A stretch of 64,000 bases of DNA, from contig JALMLS010000520.1 of the NCBI GenBank assembly GCA_038496445.1, positions 62,001-126,000 of the forward strand, in the 5' to 3' direction. Below are positions 1-11,741 of the stretch, piece after piece. Both the position numbers and the translations under genes were made by a program. How positions within the stretch are numbered: position 1 is the first letter of the stretch; every line of letters begins with the position of its first letter. Origin of the DNA: Trichosphaerium sp. ATCC 40318. Taxonomy: Eukaryota; Discosea; Flabellinia; Trichosidae. Under the pieces are notes generated by a model that had not been told where the DNA came from, searched no databases, and saw only the letters and a program-made list of their open reading frames with translations.

Positions 1-1
1 C

Positions 2-499
2 TTGGACATGTGTAATGCTATTACAGACAATGGTATCAAAGCTTTAGAAAACGTACACACGATATGTTTACCAAGTCATATCACAGAAGAAGGTATCAAG
101 TCATTAGCTGGTGTTTCAAATATCATGATATGTGACATCAGCTGTTGCATCACAGATGATACTATCATTGCACTTAAAGGTGTTAAGAATGCATACTTAT
201 ATTGTAAGAATATTACAGATGATGGTATTAGATCGCTTAGAGGCATTCATTCGCTTAGTTTGTATGATAGAAACAAGGTTACAGATTTAGGAATTAGAGC
301 TCTTATTGGGTCTTCTTTGATACAATTCGTTCATTGTAATCAAGTTACTATGGATACAGTGAATGTACTTTTGGATAGTGGTACATCAGTGACTGCATGG
401 AAGTGTAGACTACTTGACGAAACTAACTTTGAATCTTCTTGTATTGACAAGACTGTTGACGAAATAATCTGTGAGATTTTCAATGTATTCAGCCTGTAG
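2..499 (+). CDS. Leucine-rich repeat protein, 5' truncated by the window edge
   Basis: The frame is already open at the first base, so the N-terminus (probably an F-box-like segment, as in the related genes here) lies outside the window. The remaining 165 residues hold about five LRR units of 23-24 residues with the pattern ITD-x-GI-(K/R)-x-L-x-x-V, the same unit as in the LRR genes at 11.7, 28.2 and 37.6 kb. The units are more diverged from each other than in those genes. A tail of about 45 residues without the repeat follows. The role is inferred to be protein binding, perhaps as a ubiquitin-ligase adaptor. Confidence 0.75.
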   Translation: MDMCNAITDNGIKALENVHTICLPSHITEEGIKSLAGVSNIMICDISCCITDDTIIALKGVKNAYLYCKNITDDGIRSLRGIHSLSLYDRNKVTDLGIRALIGSSLIQFVHCNQVTMDTVNVLLDSGTSVTAWKCRLLDETNFESSCIDKTVDEIICEIFNVFSL

Positions 500-571
500 A
501 ACCCATTTTAAACCCTTACCTTGTAAAAGGGCATTGTTTAGAGCTAGAAATAAAAAAATGCTTTTTCTTTT

Positions 572-958
572 TTATTTACAGCAGACAAAAATCATAACAA
601 GTAGTATCAATGTTATACACAATGGTAGCGTATAATTTAGAGAGTTGTTTCTGGGCAACTTGAGACTAGTTTTCGTGGGGCACTTTCGTCTGGTTTTTAT
701 CAGTATTTTATCAACAGTATCACGTGCTCGCATGTGATTGTTTATTGTTCTGGCAAATATTAGTTTCAACCTTACGCATGGTAAAGAAGCGTACATGTTC
801 GTTATGTGAGGACTCTCGTATACAACGTAGTAGTAAGGCTTTGGTTTTGAACCCTTAATGGTTTTGATCAAGCGATTCCAGTAGCATTTCGCTCCTTTTT
901 TAACACGCCCATGAAGTGATTTGTACGCCTTGTTGATCCGGTGTGGATATTTGACCAT
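572..958 (-). CDS. Small basic protein with a C-terminal membrane anchor
   Basis: This is an uninterrupted 128-residue frame. The first about 100 residues are rich in Lys and Arg (for example RVKKGAK and KTRRKCPTKT). The last about 20 residues are strongly hydrophobic (ITLILLVMIFV) and end in CCK, which looks like a C-terminal tail anchor. I recognise no family. It lies between the LRR fragment and the GPCR and has no duplicate in the window. It may be a real single-exon gene, but nothing beyond an open frame with sensible composition supports it. Confidence 0.45.
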   Translation of the reverse strand: MVKYPHRINKAYKSLHGRVKKGAKCYWNRLIKTIKGSKPKPYYYVVYESPHITNMYASLPCVRLKLIFARTINNHMRARDTVDKILIKTRRKCPTKTSLKLPRNNSLNYTLPLCITLILLVMIFVCCK

Positions 959-1377
959 GTATAGCGACCTTTGATAGAGCTGTGGTTACGCCCAAGACAG
1001 AATAAGAATGTCCGCTATATAAAAGTTTCTGCTAGCCATTTTTCACGTTTTAGCCCGAAAGGGTACGGGGTATTTCGGGAGTAAAAATTTAGGAATAGTC
1101 CCGGGTTCTATTCAATCCTGTCGGATTTTGGATTTTATTTTATGCTTTCAAAACAGTTAAAACCTCATTATTTCACGAAACAGGGTCTTGTATTTCACCA
1201 TTTAGACACTTCAAATAAAAGCTCTTTAAGAAAAACGTGGAGATAGAAACGTACACAACACGTACTGTCTGATCTTTTTTATTGTTAATTAACATATAAC
1301 ATGCCTTTGATGTGCTCACAGAACAATTGCTTTTTACTTTTACAATGACAGCTAATCATGCTTGAACTACTGCGCAC

Positions 1378-4300
1378 TTATAGTACTTTAGTTTCATTTT
1401 CTGAGTCAATCGCGGATACATCTATCACGTTGTTGTCTAAGTCTAATAATCCTGCTTTTTCGAGTCTTTGCTCTAAATCTACAACACGTTTTTTTAAAGT
1501 GTCTATTGTTTTTTGCATTTTGTTTTTCTCGCTTATATCCATTTTCTTTTGTGCTGTAGACGTTATTTTAGTTACACCACTCATAGATGTTGACTTGTGA
1601 TCATTACTGTCTATTTCAGCGTCAGTTTTTGTCATGTAGTACATCCGTGGAACAAGCAAAGACATGATTGATATGAAAGGTCCCAAAATGATACAAAGAG
1701 ATCTTAAAATAAACGCCACTTCTCGATCACGTGATCCAAAAACCTTTAGAATAAGATCAGTTAATTGTAAACAATAAATGTGTAGTACATGAGACGTACT
1801 TGAACAATGATAATAATTATAATGAAAAAAGTAAGAGTGTAAACAGCGAATCCGATAGACCTTGAACAAACAAGTTACTCACAAAAACCTCAGTTATGCA
1901 ATACAAAGATCGTAATGGTAGAGTGGATGGAGGTTGTAGTAATATTTTATACAACGTAAACTTCAAAAAAATAAAAGAATCATTTTGTTCGGTTGTACCT
2001 TGATTCGTTGTATAGAATAGCTTTTAATTTCCATATTCTATAAACCCAATAAAGCCCATATATTAGAACGCCAGCATTGAATACCATGAGGACAACAAAG
2101 AATATTGTATCTGTCGTTGAGTTTGTACATGTAAAATAATCATCAGAAAGAACAAACTCTTCCTCTTCAACGAGTTCAGCATGACTCATACTAACAGCTG
2201 TCCATAAAGCTAATATTAGAATCTCTGAGCATACAATAGCGCCAACAATAGGTATTATCATCATATTCGTAACTTTGAATACATCTAAAGTCTTAACAAG
2301 AAAAATCTGGCCGATTCTGTAAATCCTTGCAAACATTGCTCCATAGGTAAGCTAACATCACGTGAGTATTTGCCTTCAGTATAATCTATAACTACTTACA
2401 CCAAATCCGATAGTGAGAAACCATCTTACGAGATTACAGTGCACTCCATTTGTGTGAAGCGTCCAGAAAAATACAGAAGTATACATCAATATTGTACCAA
2501 CCTTTTTTTACGACTTGTTATGTTTAAACTATTGGATTTTACAACGCACCAGTGTTAAGACAACAAACATGGGCTGTGCAGCACGTATGACTCTATTTTT
2601 GTGATAAATCAAGATCCATAGGATGAGACCAAGTGTGATTAAAACAACAACTGATACCAGTAAGAGAATAATCCGCTCGCTGTTGTACTCTGTGTGGTAA
2701 CAAACATTAACAACATTGTACTCTAAATTGTATTTAAAGACGTACTGTACCACCCATATGTGGTTTCTCTCTCATCCCATTTTGGTGCAGGATATATGAA
2801 CTGCGTTGTAGCAGCAAATAGTGGAGCTACTATTTGGGATACGGAATTCTCATCAAGCTGATGTGTTAAACCGCTTCTTCCAAGATTCTGACCATACCTA
2901 TCAAACTCAAACTCACCACAAAACCCTGTTATGTCGATAGAGTTTATAACTTCTTGAATTTCGTCAACATCAAACGAACTACATGAACGAGGTTATTTTT
3001 TTTCACCTAAAAAAGGAAAACGATTTTTGACGCTTGAAAATCACGTGCTTGGCTGTTTCGAATGCGTGTTGAATTATGTATCCTTCAGCATAACCAATCA
3101 TACCTATGCGCATTTTAGATGATTTCAAACATAGAAGAAGGAGATCCGGACAAGAGAAAGATTCAAGTTCGCACCACTGTAATTCGGTTCATCTCCGTAT
3201 AAAGCCTTGTACTGCCTATTAAAAATCATAGGAGATGTCTCAGTTCCATCGCTAATAAAATGATGATAGGCTATATCCGTATTGAATTCGTCATATCGCT
3301 CAGTACCAAGCCTTTTATCCCACTAATTATTTAATCCTTTTAGTCTTAGAAAATGGAAATTAAGTACATTTCCTCCTGCAACTGTAACATATCTCGAGTC
3401 GTCTCCTGCATTTTCTATATTACATGGTCTTGAAAGTATGTACGCCTATCACTTTGAGTAAGTAAAGCTAGTAATGATAGTCCTAGAACTATATCATATT
3501 TACATTGGCATTAAAATTCATTCGCCTTGCTGTCTTCATAAACGCAACACAAGAGTAGAAGGTTGCTCCTAGTACAACATCTATAAAACAATTCAATAAT
3601 CTAATGCTTACGATAATGCGTGTCAATAAAGAACTATTTCTGACAGTACCTGGTTTCGCGTCTTTTAACCTTGAAATAAGATTATCTATTTCCGGTTGTA
3701 ATACTGTTTCATTTGAAGAAAATGTTATACTCGTATTGTACACAAGCTCCATCCCCAAAAAAGCGATACTCCTTAGAGCGCCTTCAGCTATAGAATTTGT
3801 AAAGGCAGAATCTAGAAAAGTTACTAATCGGAACATGTGACAAAAACCTTTTGAAGTACCTTCCCAAAATACAGCGATTCTTTTTGCATTTTGAATGGCT
3901 AGTAAATTCAAAGGCTCCACCATGAACCTCGATGATGGTTGTATAAGGCTAGAAACATATTTCAGCCTTCTTCCGAATGGAACTGTACATGGCTGTTCTA
4001 AACCCTCGTCGCATATATAGTTACCAACGGTAGCTGCGCCAGCTATTACAAAGGTGAGATACAAAACAATTTTTCGGCTTTTGTTACGAAAAAACCTCAA
4101 AATCACGTGATAAAGCGAGAAAAACAGCGTTGTAACAAAAACAGTTCACTTTAATATTTCTCCCAGTATATTTCTTTTTCACGTGGAAAAACATATCTAC
4201 GTCGTATAGCTACGCTGTGCAGATGTGACAGTAAGTTTTTGTGGGAAAAAAAAAACAACCGCCTTTGCTCTTACGCACGTAACAAAGAATTTACTTTCAG

Positions 4301-4902
4301 ATCATTTGCAGCGATCGCGCCAGGAAGTCCCAAATGTGTCGTTATTGGCTGAATAAAAACCTTTTTTAGTTACGGAACAAAGTGACTTTAGAAAAAAATG
4401 TCGTCATAGCAATAGTACCAATAAAATGAAGTCTATGCTTTCATTCATTACTAGATATCGTGTAGCGGTAGCTACTGAATTACCACTATCGCCTAAGAAC
4501 ACGACTTTTAGTCGAAGCTTGAATTAAAAAACCAATGCAAACACAGCAAGTTCTAGCACTGAGCGAAACAGAGAACATACCTGCTGTTCGTTCTACAATT
4601 TCTACTAGGTATTTTGTCCCATTTATCAGTATACCCTGTCTCTCGTTCACCTAGAGCTCACCGGTTACCACTTACTCTATTTTACAGTTTTACACTACCG
4701 ATTGTTTCCACATTTGCTGTCCATTTCTCATTAGAGTGCTGCTGCTAACAGTTGAGCCTTCTGTAACATGTACAGCTCCGATTCGTAAAACGTTTTGAGC
4801 ATAAGACAATTCCAGTACTAAGGTACATAATAGTACCAAAACGCTGATCGAAAGATAGCGCATGTGCACTGCTCTAGTTGAAAAAGGTGAAAAGAAAGTC
4901 AA
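1378..4902 (-). CDS. Class C G-protein-coupled receptor (GABA-B/Grl-like) with periplasmic-binding-type ligand domain
   Basis: This is a multi-exon minus-strand gene. Exon 1 encodes a signal peptide (RYLSISVLVLLCTLVLELS) followed by RIGAVHVTEG, the start of a leucine/isoleucine/valine-binding-type domain. Later exons continue that fold: NERQGILINGTKYLVEIV, then YLVMNESIDFILL, then VVLGATFYSCVAFMKTARR. It continues with AGG(N)WDKRLGTERYDEFN and TGFCGEFEFDRYGQN before PAPKWDERE leads into the membrane. TM1 is near 2600-2700; TM3-5 come from the exon at 1980-2336 (MFARIYRIGQIF, then LILALWTAV). TM6 is in the exon at about 1800-1860 (SIGFAVYTLTFF) and TM7 ends in LVPRMYYMTK. A coiled-coil tail of about 90 residues (KKRVVDLEQRLEKA) follows, as in GABA-B receptors. 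An in-frame stop near 3320 falls inside a 45-nt intron. Exact boundaries are not all fixed, and the initiator could be the Met at about 4863. Confidence 0.85.
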
Positions 4903-5148
4903 AAAAAAGCAATCACAATCATTTTAGCATGTAAAAAAGATCGGGAGGAGTCTTTTGACGTCAAAACATAACCATCATGCTCACTCAACGCTGGTCAAGT
5001 ACTGGACAAGTTTGGTTTGCATCAAGAAAAAGAAAAGAAATGATATCAGACTTGAACAATTTATTGTTCGTGTTTGCTGTGTGCATACTTACCAACTTTT
5101 CCCATTGTTAAATGAGGTTCTTGGTATTAGTGAATGATTGAAAGCGCT

Positions 5149-6135
5149 TCACCATGATTGGTATTTTGCGTCAACGAAGCACACATCTGATAGTAGTGCT
5201 AACATACAAATAAGCAAACAAATGCAATGGTAGTCAAACTGACCTGTGGCTACAACCAAAGTTGTAACAATGATTGGTCCAAGACATACTAATAAATAAT
5301 ACTCCATAGCGATGAAAGCACATACCGTTCTGAGTACTCACGTAACAAACAAGGTTTACATTCCACGTTATCCACAACACCCCCTTCAGTACTATGAAAA
5401 ACAATTTGAGGTCAACATGTACTACTTTCCATACCTGCAGGACAATCTGTACAACCACCCTCTGACGTTCTTCCAAAACCACATGGCTTGCAATTTAGTA
5501 GCGCATCAACTGGTTGATGTCCAGGTAAGCAAGTCCCAGTAAATTAGTAACTTTTTAAGAGTGTATTAGTACCTGGATGATATTAATGGTACCTTTCGTG
5601 CGTAGATAATATTTTAGGCGGTACCATGTGGTTTAAAATAGCTCTATCTCGTTGACGAGGATCCCAGTACTCAGCTTTAAATATGAGACTTGCAAAGTTC
5701 TCGTATTGTATCATGACACGGTCAGTTTGATAGAAAATTATGTTCCCTGTTTTACGTGAATACAGCAAAATAAAAAACACGTGTGGTTTTTTTGACGCCA
5801 CAAAAACGTGTATTAGTACCTCCTACGCATACTACGTGACTTTCAGATGTTTCGTTGAGTGTGGCTCTTTCGATACTTCTGAAAGGCTTTTCTTTTGATC
5901 CATCCGCCTATTTTAAGCATTTTAAATGTAAAAACACGTGCCTATCGAGATTTGTTTTTTCAAAACAGTTACTACAATCGAATCGTCTAAAATGAGCTAC
6001 ATATACGCCACAATCTGCATTTAGTTAATAATAGTGGTTTTTATTACTGGCAGTGTTGTACGAAACTCTCTTCAATATGTACGGTGTGTAGAAGCATAGT
6101 AGACAAGAAAACAACGCGTGAAAAGTATGATGCAT
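5149..6135 (-). pseudogene. Decayed copy A of the beta-helix/GCC2-type receptor
   Basis: It is homologous to the intact gene at 48191-50226. The signal-peptide exon (from 6135), the exon with IIFYQTDRVMIQYENF (about 5620-5760), the cysteine exon (CKPCGFGRTSEGG, about 5470-5540) and the transmembrane exon (about 5240-5310) can all be found. Relative to the intact copy it has lost the beta-helix exons (one join near 5600). It has also lost about 200 bp between the cysteine exon and the transmembrane exon. The first coding exon has a small deletion that shifts the frame and its GTACGT donor reads GTAGTA. The transmembrane exon has a 1-nt deletion and an in-frame TAG. No functional product is expected. 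Confidence 0.8.
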
Positions 6136-6914
6136 GCTGAATGGAACAGAGCGAAAAATAATTGGCTTAACAGTATTCGCGTACCCGAATTAGGGTGTGG
6201 AATAAGGTCAAAGTCCTTCAAGTATTCCTCGTTTTACTAATTTCAACCTCAACAGATGCGGCCAATAACTCGGTAAATAGGGCGCAATCCACATAAGATT
6301 TTTTTGGTGGCGTTAAACCTCAATTTGGTACGGAGACTAGTAAATTTTGAAGATCATTCTTGCGCCCTAGGTTATGGCGTCGACACTGCCACAGCGGACA
6401 CCACATGCCATATAAACGCCGCTCCGTCATTTTCATGTGTATAGGATAGTTTCAGAGGCGAGAACGAGATTTTATTTCCACGTGTGTACGTCCAACCCAA
6501 TTTTAAACTCAGTTTTACGCAATCGCAGAACAAAATAAGGCTAGTACATTGGGCGTCAAGTGTCAACGAAATTTTGTACCTGTAAAAAAAGAAAACATGT
6601 TCTCAAACACAATAAAAACATTGTACCTACCGTTGACGAGCACTTTCAAGTGGATTTGTGGGATTGCGAACCCCTAACCCTAGTAAGATTCAGATAAACG
6701 TAGGGGTTTGACTGAACAAGAATTTGGGGGTTTTGCCAGAACCTATACCCGAATTCAGATAAACTACTCTACTGGTTGTTATTTTCGAGTTTTTTCTTAC
6801 TGATACGATAACTTGTAGACTATTATCAAGCAACGCGAGATGAACAAACACAAGTATTTATTCAGTAAGTTTTTTTATCATAAAAGGGTGACAAGCACTG
6901 GTTTGGGAGCAATC

Positions 6915-7331
6915 TTAGCAACTTCCACATGCTGCTTCACTCCAGCAACACCATTTATCACTTCTGATACGGAAACATAATGGAGATCCTGGGTAGCAGT
7001 ATGCAGTTGAGCCTTGAAAAAACGAAAAGTAAGTACAACCAACATTCGGATACTTTTTTTCATTATTCACGTACATTGACCACGCTTTTCGCGACCGCGT
7101 TTACGCCATCCAGGAGGACACCATCCATTTGTGTCACAGGTTTCGCCACAGAGTAATGGTCCTTGCTAAAGAAATGGTGTGAAAAAGAATTCTATGAGGT
7201 GGTAAGGAAAGAGTAGAAAAGGGGTTTACCTCAGTTGCTCTTTTAGCTCTTTCATTGAGTTCATTAGATTGGACCGCCAAGGCGAAAGTTAAAGCCGCAA
7301 GTACAAAGACAATAAGAGTAGTAGGTTTCAT
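6915..7331 (-). CDS. Secreted cysteine-rich peptide precursor, copy A
   Basis: Three exons, 7331-7230, 7165-7075 and 7012-6915 (102+91+98 nt), join in frame to a 96-residue precursor. Residues 1-20 are a clear signal peptide (MKPTTLIVFVLAALTFALA). A short propeptide ends in basic residues (ERAKRATEQ). The mature part has ten cysteines, enough for five disulfides, and further dibasic sites (RKRGREKRG) that could be processed by a Kex2/furin-type protease. The ending is WCCWSEAACGSC. I recognise no family. The coding sequence of copy B (50848-50443) is nearly identical although flanks and introns have drifted, which suggests selection on the product. A defence, adhesion or signalling peptide is possible but not shown. 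Confidence 0.8.
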
Positions 7332-7718
7332 CAGGGTTTACGTTGTTGAATTCGTGAGGTGTTGTTTACGTTGGATAGTTTTAGTTTTGTGATAGTTTTG
7401 AGAAGTGAATTAAATCACATTTATTCTTTAAGATTGGTGTTTCGCATAAATATCTCATACAGAAAAGTGTGATACTGAAACTATGGTTAGAATACAGAAG
7501 AACGTGTGGTACTTAAACTACAATGAAATTTTGAGTACTTCTCTTTGCTCTTTAGTATTTCGTGAAAAATTCAAGTTTTGGTTTACGGTAAAGTTCTTAG
7601 CATAAAAGTACGGTGTGATTTTGTTTGTAACAGTGCGTGATTCAACAGTGATATAAAGCAGGTAGATAAATAGCACAGTGTCTTAACCCACAAAAAAAAA
7701 CAAGTCAGTTTTTTAACT

Positions 7719-7913
7719 TTGAAGTCAACCCTTTTGTTCTACTTCAACTACAAACCCTATTACACCGAAAATAAGAGAATTGATGACTTCTCGCAGAGTG
7801 ATAAAGCACAAAAGCTGTATAAAATTTTATACAATGGAAACAACATTTCTGACAATTTATTTACTGATATTCGGAAACCCAACTGTACATATTGTGGAGC
7901 TTGGCGAACCTAA
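7719..7913 (+). CDS. Short ORF matching the start of the 51.9-kb gene (possible remnant)
   Basis: A 64-codon frame. Its second half (from about 7800) aligns at the DNA level with 51910-52010, sharing ACAATTTATTT, then CTG-x-TATT, then TGGAGCT in the same order. It lies just beyond the duplicated peptide gene, so it belongs to the 5.1-7.9 kb duplication block. In copy B the frame continues much longer, while here it stops after CGAWRT. It is most likely a truncated paralogue. Confidence 0.3.
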   Translation: MKSTLLFYFNYKPYYTENKRIDDFSQSDKAQKLYKILYNGNNISDNLFTDIRKPNCTYCGAWRT

Positions 7914-8185
7914 GGATCAATCAATTTGTTATGTGTAAGGTTTTATAACTGCTATCAGTTCAATCAAACAACTCTTGACAACGGAAATCAAACTCTGAGG
8001 TGAAGTGTTGACGCAAACAATTTTTATGTTAAGATCATATTTCAGCCAAGCAGTAATGTTTTGCCTTCAATGGCAAACAAGTGGTTTTTTAATGTGAATA
8101 TCGTAACCATTGTAACTGTCTGACCGAATTGTAACTTGTATACAATTGGCACAATTGACGCGCGTAAATTATGTTGCTGCTGAGA

Positions 8186-8241
8186 ATATGATATTTGAAG
8201 AAAAAACAAAAACATATGATATTTGAAGAAAAAACAAAAAC
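8186..8241. repeat. Perfect 28-bp tandem direct repeat (two units)
   Basis: Two identical 28-bp units beginning ATATGATATTTGAAG lie back to back at 8186-8213 and 8214-8241. The lack of any divergence suggests a recent slippage or duplication event in non-coding DNA. Confidence 0.9.
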
Positions 8242-8447
8242 TAACACTTTGTTGATGTTGTTGACTTTGTTTAATCTTGCACTTAAATCAACTGTGGCGA
8301 ACAACTTTTTGACAGGTGGGTTTCAGTCATTTTATTGTTGTTAACTTGCCTTACAACAAAACAGGGATAGACAACGAATACTGTGTTCGCATATTGTGCT
8401 TTGCGTTTTATTCTGTGGTCAAACTACACATGGTTATAAAGGCTCCA

Positions 8448-8757
8448 TTACTTTTTCTTCTGAGCATCTGGCTTCTTCTCTGGGTGTTTGTAAAAGTAGC
8501 ACTTTTGATCTCTTAGTGCCTTTTCGTGATAATCACTGCGCTTACGATCCTGTGGGGTGTCGTGCATGTCGTGCCATTTTTTATGGACCAAGTGTCGAGA
8601 GCATGAGTTGTCTTTGTATTCCTTGTCTGTGCCCCATATCATATTACTCAAACCTCGACCATACTTGTTGTCTGTCATGTTGGAAGTGTTGTTGTGCTTG
8701 TTTAATGTACAATTTATTAGTTCATCTCGAGTTCCTCCAATGAACTTAGTTCCTGTT
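8448..8757 (-). CDS. Duplicated His/Lys-rich ORF, copy A (status uncertain)
   Basis: The frame starts near GGTRDELINC and ends KPDAQKKK, about 100 residues. It is strongly charged and His-rich (KKWHDMHDTPQDRKR). An inverted copy with the same frame lies at 47522-47837; the two differ at a few residues (RGLSNMIWG against RRLSNKIWG). Upstream the copies share DNA (coding AQSEII-x-PKIP) but small indels put this part in different frames, so the N-terminus is probably broken in at least one copy, or it is a separate exon. No family recognised. It may be the end of a decayed mobile-element or multi-exon gene. Confidence 0.4.
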
Positions 8758-9193
8758 CTTGACAGATGTAGTCGCTGGTATTTTAGGGACAATTATTTCG
8801 GATTGGGCTAGAATACTACAAAGTCTACGTGAGTGAGGCTTTACTGCCTCTTTGAAATACTCGCAAGCATAAGTTCTAAAATATGTAATGTTCATGCAGT
8901 AATAAAAGAGTTCCTCTACCCTTCTCAAGCTACGAAAAAGAATTTGAATGTGCCATTAAAGAAGGAGAGAAGAGAATTCAAGGATCTATGCAAGCACGAA
9001 ACTTGACACTGTATGATAATGCCAAAAATCACGTGCACAAATTTGTCAAGCGCAATCTTCAATTACTGTCCTTGAAAAACATACATTAAGTTAAGGCGGT
9101 TAGCCAATAAAAACAACTATGAAAGCAGTAAGTTACCCAAAAGAAAAAGATACTTACAAAACGATTTTATAGAACATTTCCGTCACCAGTCCG

Positions 9194-10598
9194 ATGTCTC
9201 TACTTGATATCCCTGTAGAGATACAAATGGATATTATGGACCTCTCGTATGAAGCCATGCGATTATGGCCGTTATTTTCAAGGTCAGCAGCAATAACAAC
9301 CAGATTTGATCATAATTTTGAAAAACATGGGAGATGGGTACGTTGAATTTATTTTACACGTGTTTTTTCATTCGTTCGAATAAACTATCATGATTGTGGT
9401 TTTGCTTTGGTAGCAAGACGTTCTACCTTATTTTTGAACCAAATTATATTGTTCCATAGTTCAGAATGTGGGTCTTCCAAGGTTTTTTTGGTTTACAAAA
9501 TATGCTCAGAGTTTTTATTTTTACAATCAGTGCTACTGTAGTTTGAAAAAAAGTAATCTTCGTTAGGTTGTGCATGATTCTGTTGGCAATAGGGCAATTG
9601 AGCAATACTTTAATGGTGGTATTGCTGAAGGATCATGTATAATTTTGTTAACAATAAACGAACAACCATACGCCACAGATGATTCAAGCAATACATCAAA
9701 CAATACATCTGAAGTTGAGTGTGGTAATTACTTACATCTTGGCTATTATCTTGATGGGAAACGTGATGGTATTTACAGAAAGTTTATTAATGAAACTCTT
9801 AGACTTGAATGTTTCTATGAGAATGGCCTTCTTCAAGGCGAGTATAAAGAGTGGTTTGAAGATGGTACATTATCAATCTTATACAACTACAGAGATGGTA
9901 AAAAAGATGGAATGTGTAGAGAGTCATACGAAAATGGGATTCTGCGATTGCTTAGTTTTTATAAAAATGATAAAAAACATGGTGAGTTTAAGTCTTACCG
10001 CGAAAATGGAGACTTACGTGAACATGGATCTTACTTGAACGGAGTTTTAGATGGTATTCGTAGACACTATTATACACACAAAAGAATTAGGTCTTTATCT
10101 CCTTACAAGAATGGTAAATTACACGGAACAGTCCAACACTATTATAAAACAGGAGACATCCGTAGTATTGCATGTTATGAATATGGTGACCTATGCGGTG
10201 AGAGAATGAAGTGGTATGAAAATGGACAGATTGCTAAAAGGTGGTTACCAAAGAATAAAACTAAACTGTATGAGGGAGAATACAGAGAATGGTATGAAAA
10301 TGGACAATTACACAAGGAGGCATACTTTAAGAATGATAGCTTCAATGGACCGTTCATGACTTGGTATGAAAGTGGTCAGAAAAAACAACAAGGCACATAC
10401 CTATTGGATAGGAAGAATGGAGTTTATGTAGAGTGGCATGAAAACGGACAGATTGCTGACACTAGCTTTTATGCAGCTGGTTTTAGAATTGGTACTCACA
10501 AGACATGGAATAAAAAAGGTGAGATGAGTATAGTGGATATTGACACTGATGTTCAAGGGGAAGGAATTCTCTTTGTAACTAGCCGTAAAAACTTCTAA
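9194..10598 (+). CDS. F-box-like protein with MORN/YwqK-type repeats
   Basis: Two exons, 9194-9337 and 9567-10598, join in frame (GTACGT donor, CGTTAG acceptor) to about 391 residues. Exon 1 begins MSLLDIPVEIQMDIMDL, an F-box-like helix shared with the MORN genes at 21.3 and 23.8 kb. Exon 2 carries about ten repeats of about 23 residues built on G-x-(Y/F)-x-x-WYENGQ, the MORN_2 (PF07661)/YwqK type repeat. MORN-type repeats form extended beta-hairpin arrays. F-box-like N-termini fused to such arrays are known from giant viruses and some protists and are generally thought to recruit substrates to SCF ligases (inference here). The 3' end is duplicated as a fragment at 59820-60023. The ATG at 9194 is chosen by alignment with the paralogues. 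Confidence 0.85.
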
Positions 10599-10917
10599 TA
10601 AACATTCAACACCAACTTTTGATTCGTTCGTTGCACCACTTATTTAAACGTAAAACAGAATAGTTCCATCCCTCTAGTCTACCGCTATTTGTATTACCAA
10701 TAAACATACTTTACCTCACACTTTGGAAGATAGAAGAGAAACAATGAAAGCAAAGATGATGTGTAAGTGTCAAACTATTTAATTTATTCCCTTTTGGGGA
10801 TGTCATTCCCATAACAGCATTTTTGGAAATAAGTTTGAGTGTATACCAAATAGTTGAAGTCATAAAGTAACGCGCCAACAAGCATGAGTATTTCGTAAAT
10901 CTCGTGTTCACATTGAA

Positions 10918-11250
10918 ATGAATTCAATCAATCAATCATACTCTGTTTTCTTTGATGAAACGATTGCTTACTTGAACAACAATTTAGCTCTTGGACACGA
11001 GATATGCTATGATAAGACCAAGTATGGATGTATAAATAATCACTTGTGTAAACACAGGAGGAATTGCGAAGAACTACAAGGTATGCATAGTACAACTAAG
11101 TTATTTTGTTTTCTCATTTTTTTCGTTTTAGGAATTGTTAACCAACAACGTTGGAATCAAATCAGAATCTTTATTCCTAGCATCTTAACTCTTCCATTAT
11201 TGTTATGTTATGCTGCTCTAGTACAAATATGGTATTGGTGTAGGCACTAA
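10918..11250 (+). CDS. Small Cys-containing protein with C-terminal hydrophobic segment
   Basis: ATG begins MNSINQSYSVFFDETIAYL. The frame is open for 110 codons, but an internal 60-nt stretch (GTATGC to TTTTAG) looks like an intron. Removing it keeps the frame and gives about 90 residues: a soluble half with four cysteines (CYDKTKYGCINNHLCKHRRNC), then a hydrophobic segment (ILTLPLLLCYAALVQIW). No family recognised. The gene lies entirely inside the 2-kb block that is absent from duplication arm B, next to an LRR gene, so the two may have moved or been lost together. Confidence 0.45.
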   Translation: MNSINQSYSVFFDETIAYLNNNLALGHEICYDKTKYGCINNHLCKHRRNCEELQGMHSTTKLFCFLIFFVLGIVNQQRWNQIRIFIPSILTLPLLLCYAALVQIWYWCRH

Positions 11251-11741
11251 AGAGTATTGGTCACAATTTACCGTCATGAGCTCAAATAAAAACAGTTATT
11301 TGTAGTGAGCACTAGGCTTATTCAATCGTAGCATGAATATGCAACCAATCGAAAAATTTATAAAGCTTTCGATAAAGCAGTCTAAGTGTGCTAACCGAGT
11401 AATATAAACACCTTAGAATGGACAGGCCATAGTGCTACACTGTGCTTAACGAACGAGAAATAAAACAACACTCGTTCTAAATCTCAGAATCAAAAAAAAA
11501 GTATTGATGCGCACGTGTTTTTGAAAATTATGAGAAGTTTTTTCTCTATGTTGTTCTGAACTACTCCGCAATAAATTTACACAAAAAAGATTTGACCTCT
11601 TGTGCTTCTGCTCGATAGTTATTATCCATACACTTTTGCGTGTATAGCTTGGTGGGATGTCAGAAAAGAGCATAGCCAAAAAGTGCGAACAAAATTAGTT
11701 GTTAAACTGTTCTAACATACGAAAAGCGTTTTAGACCTTCC

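Noticed and set aside
3310-3340. In-frame stop suggesting that the GPCR is a pseudogene
   Set aside because: The stop lies in a 45-nt stretch starting GTACTT and ending AATTAG; removing it as an intron restores AGGN-WDKRLG in frame.
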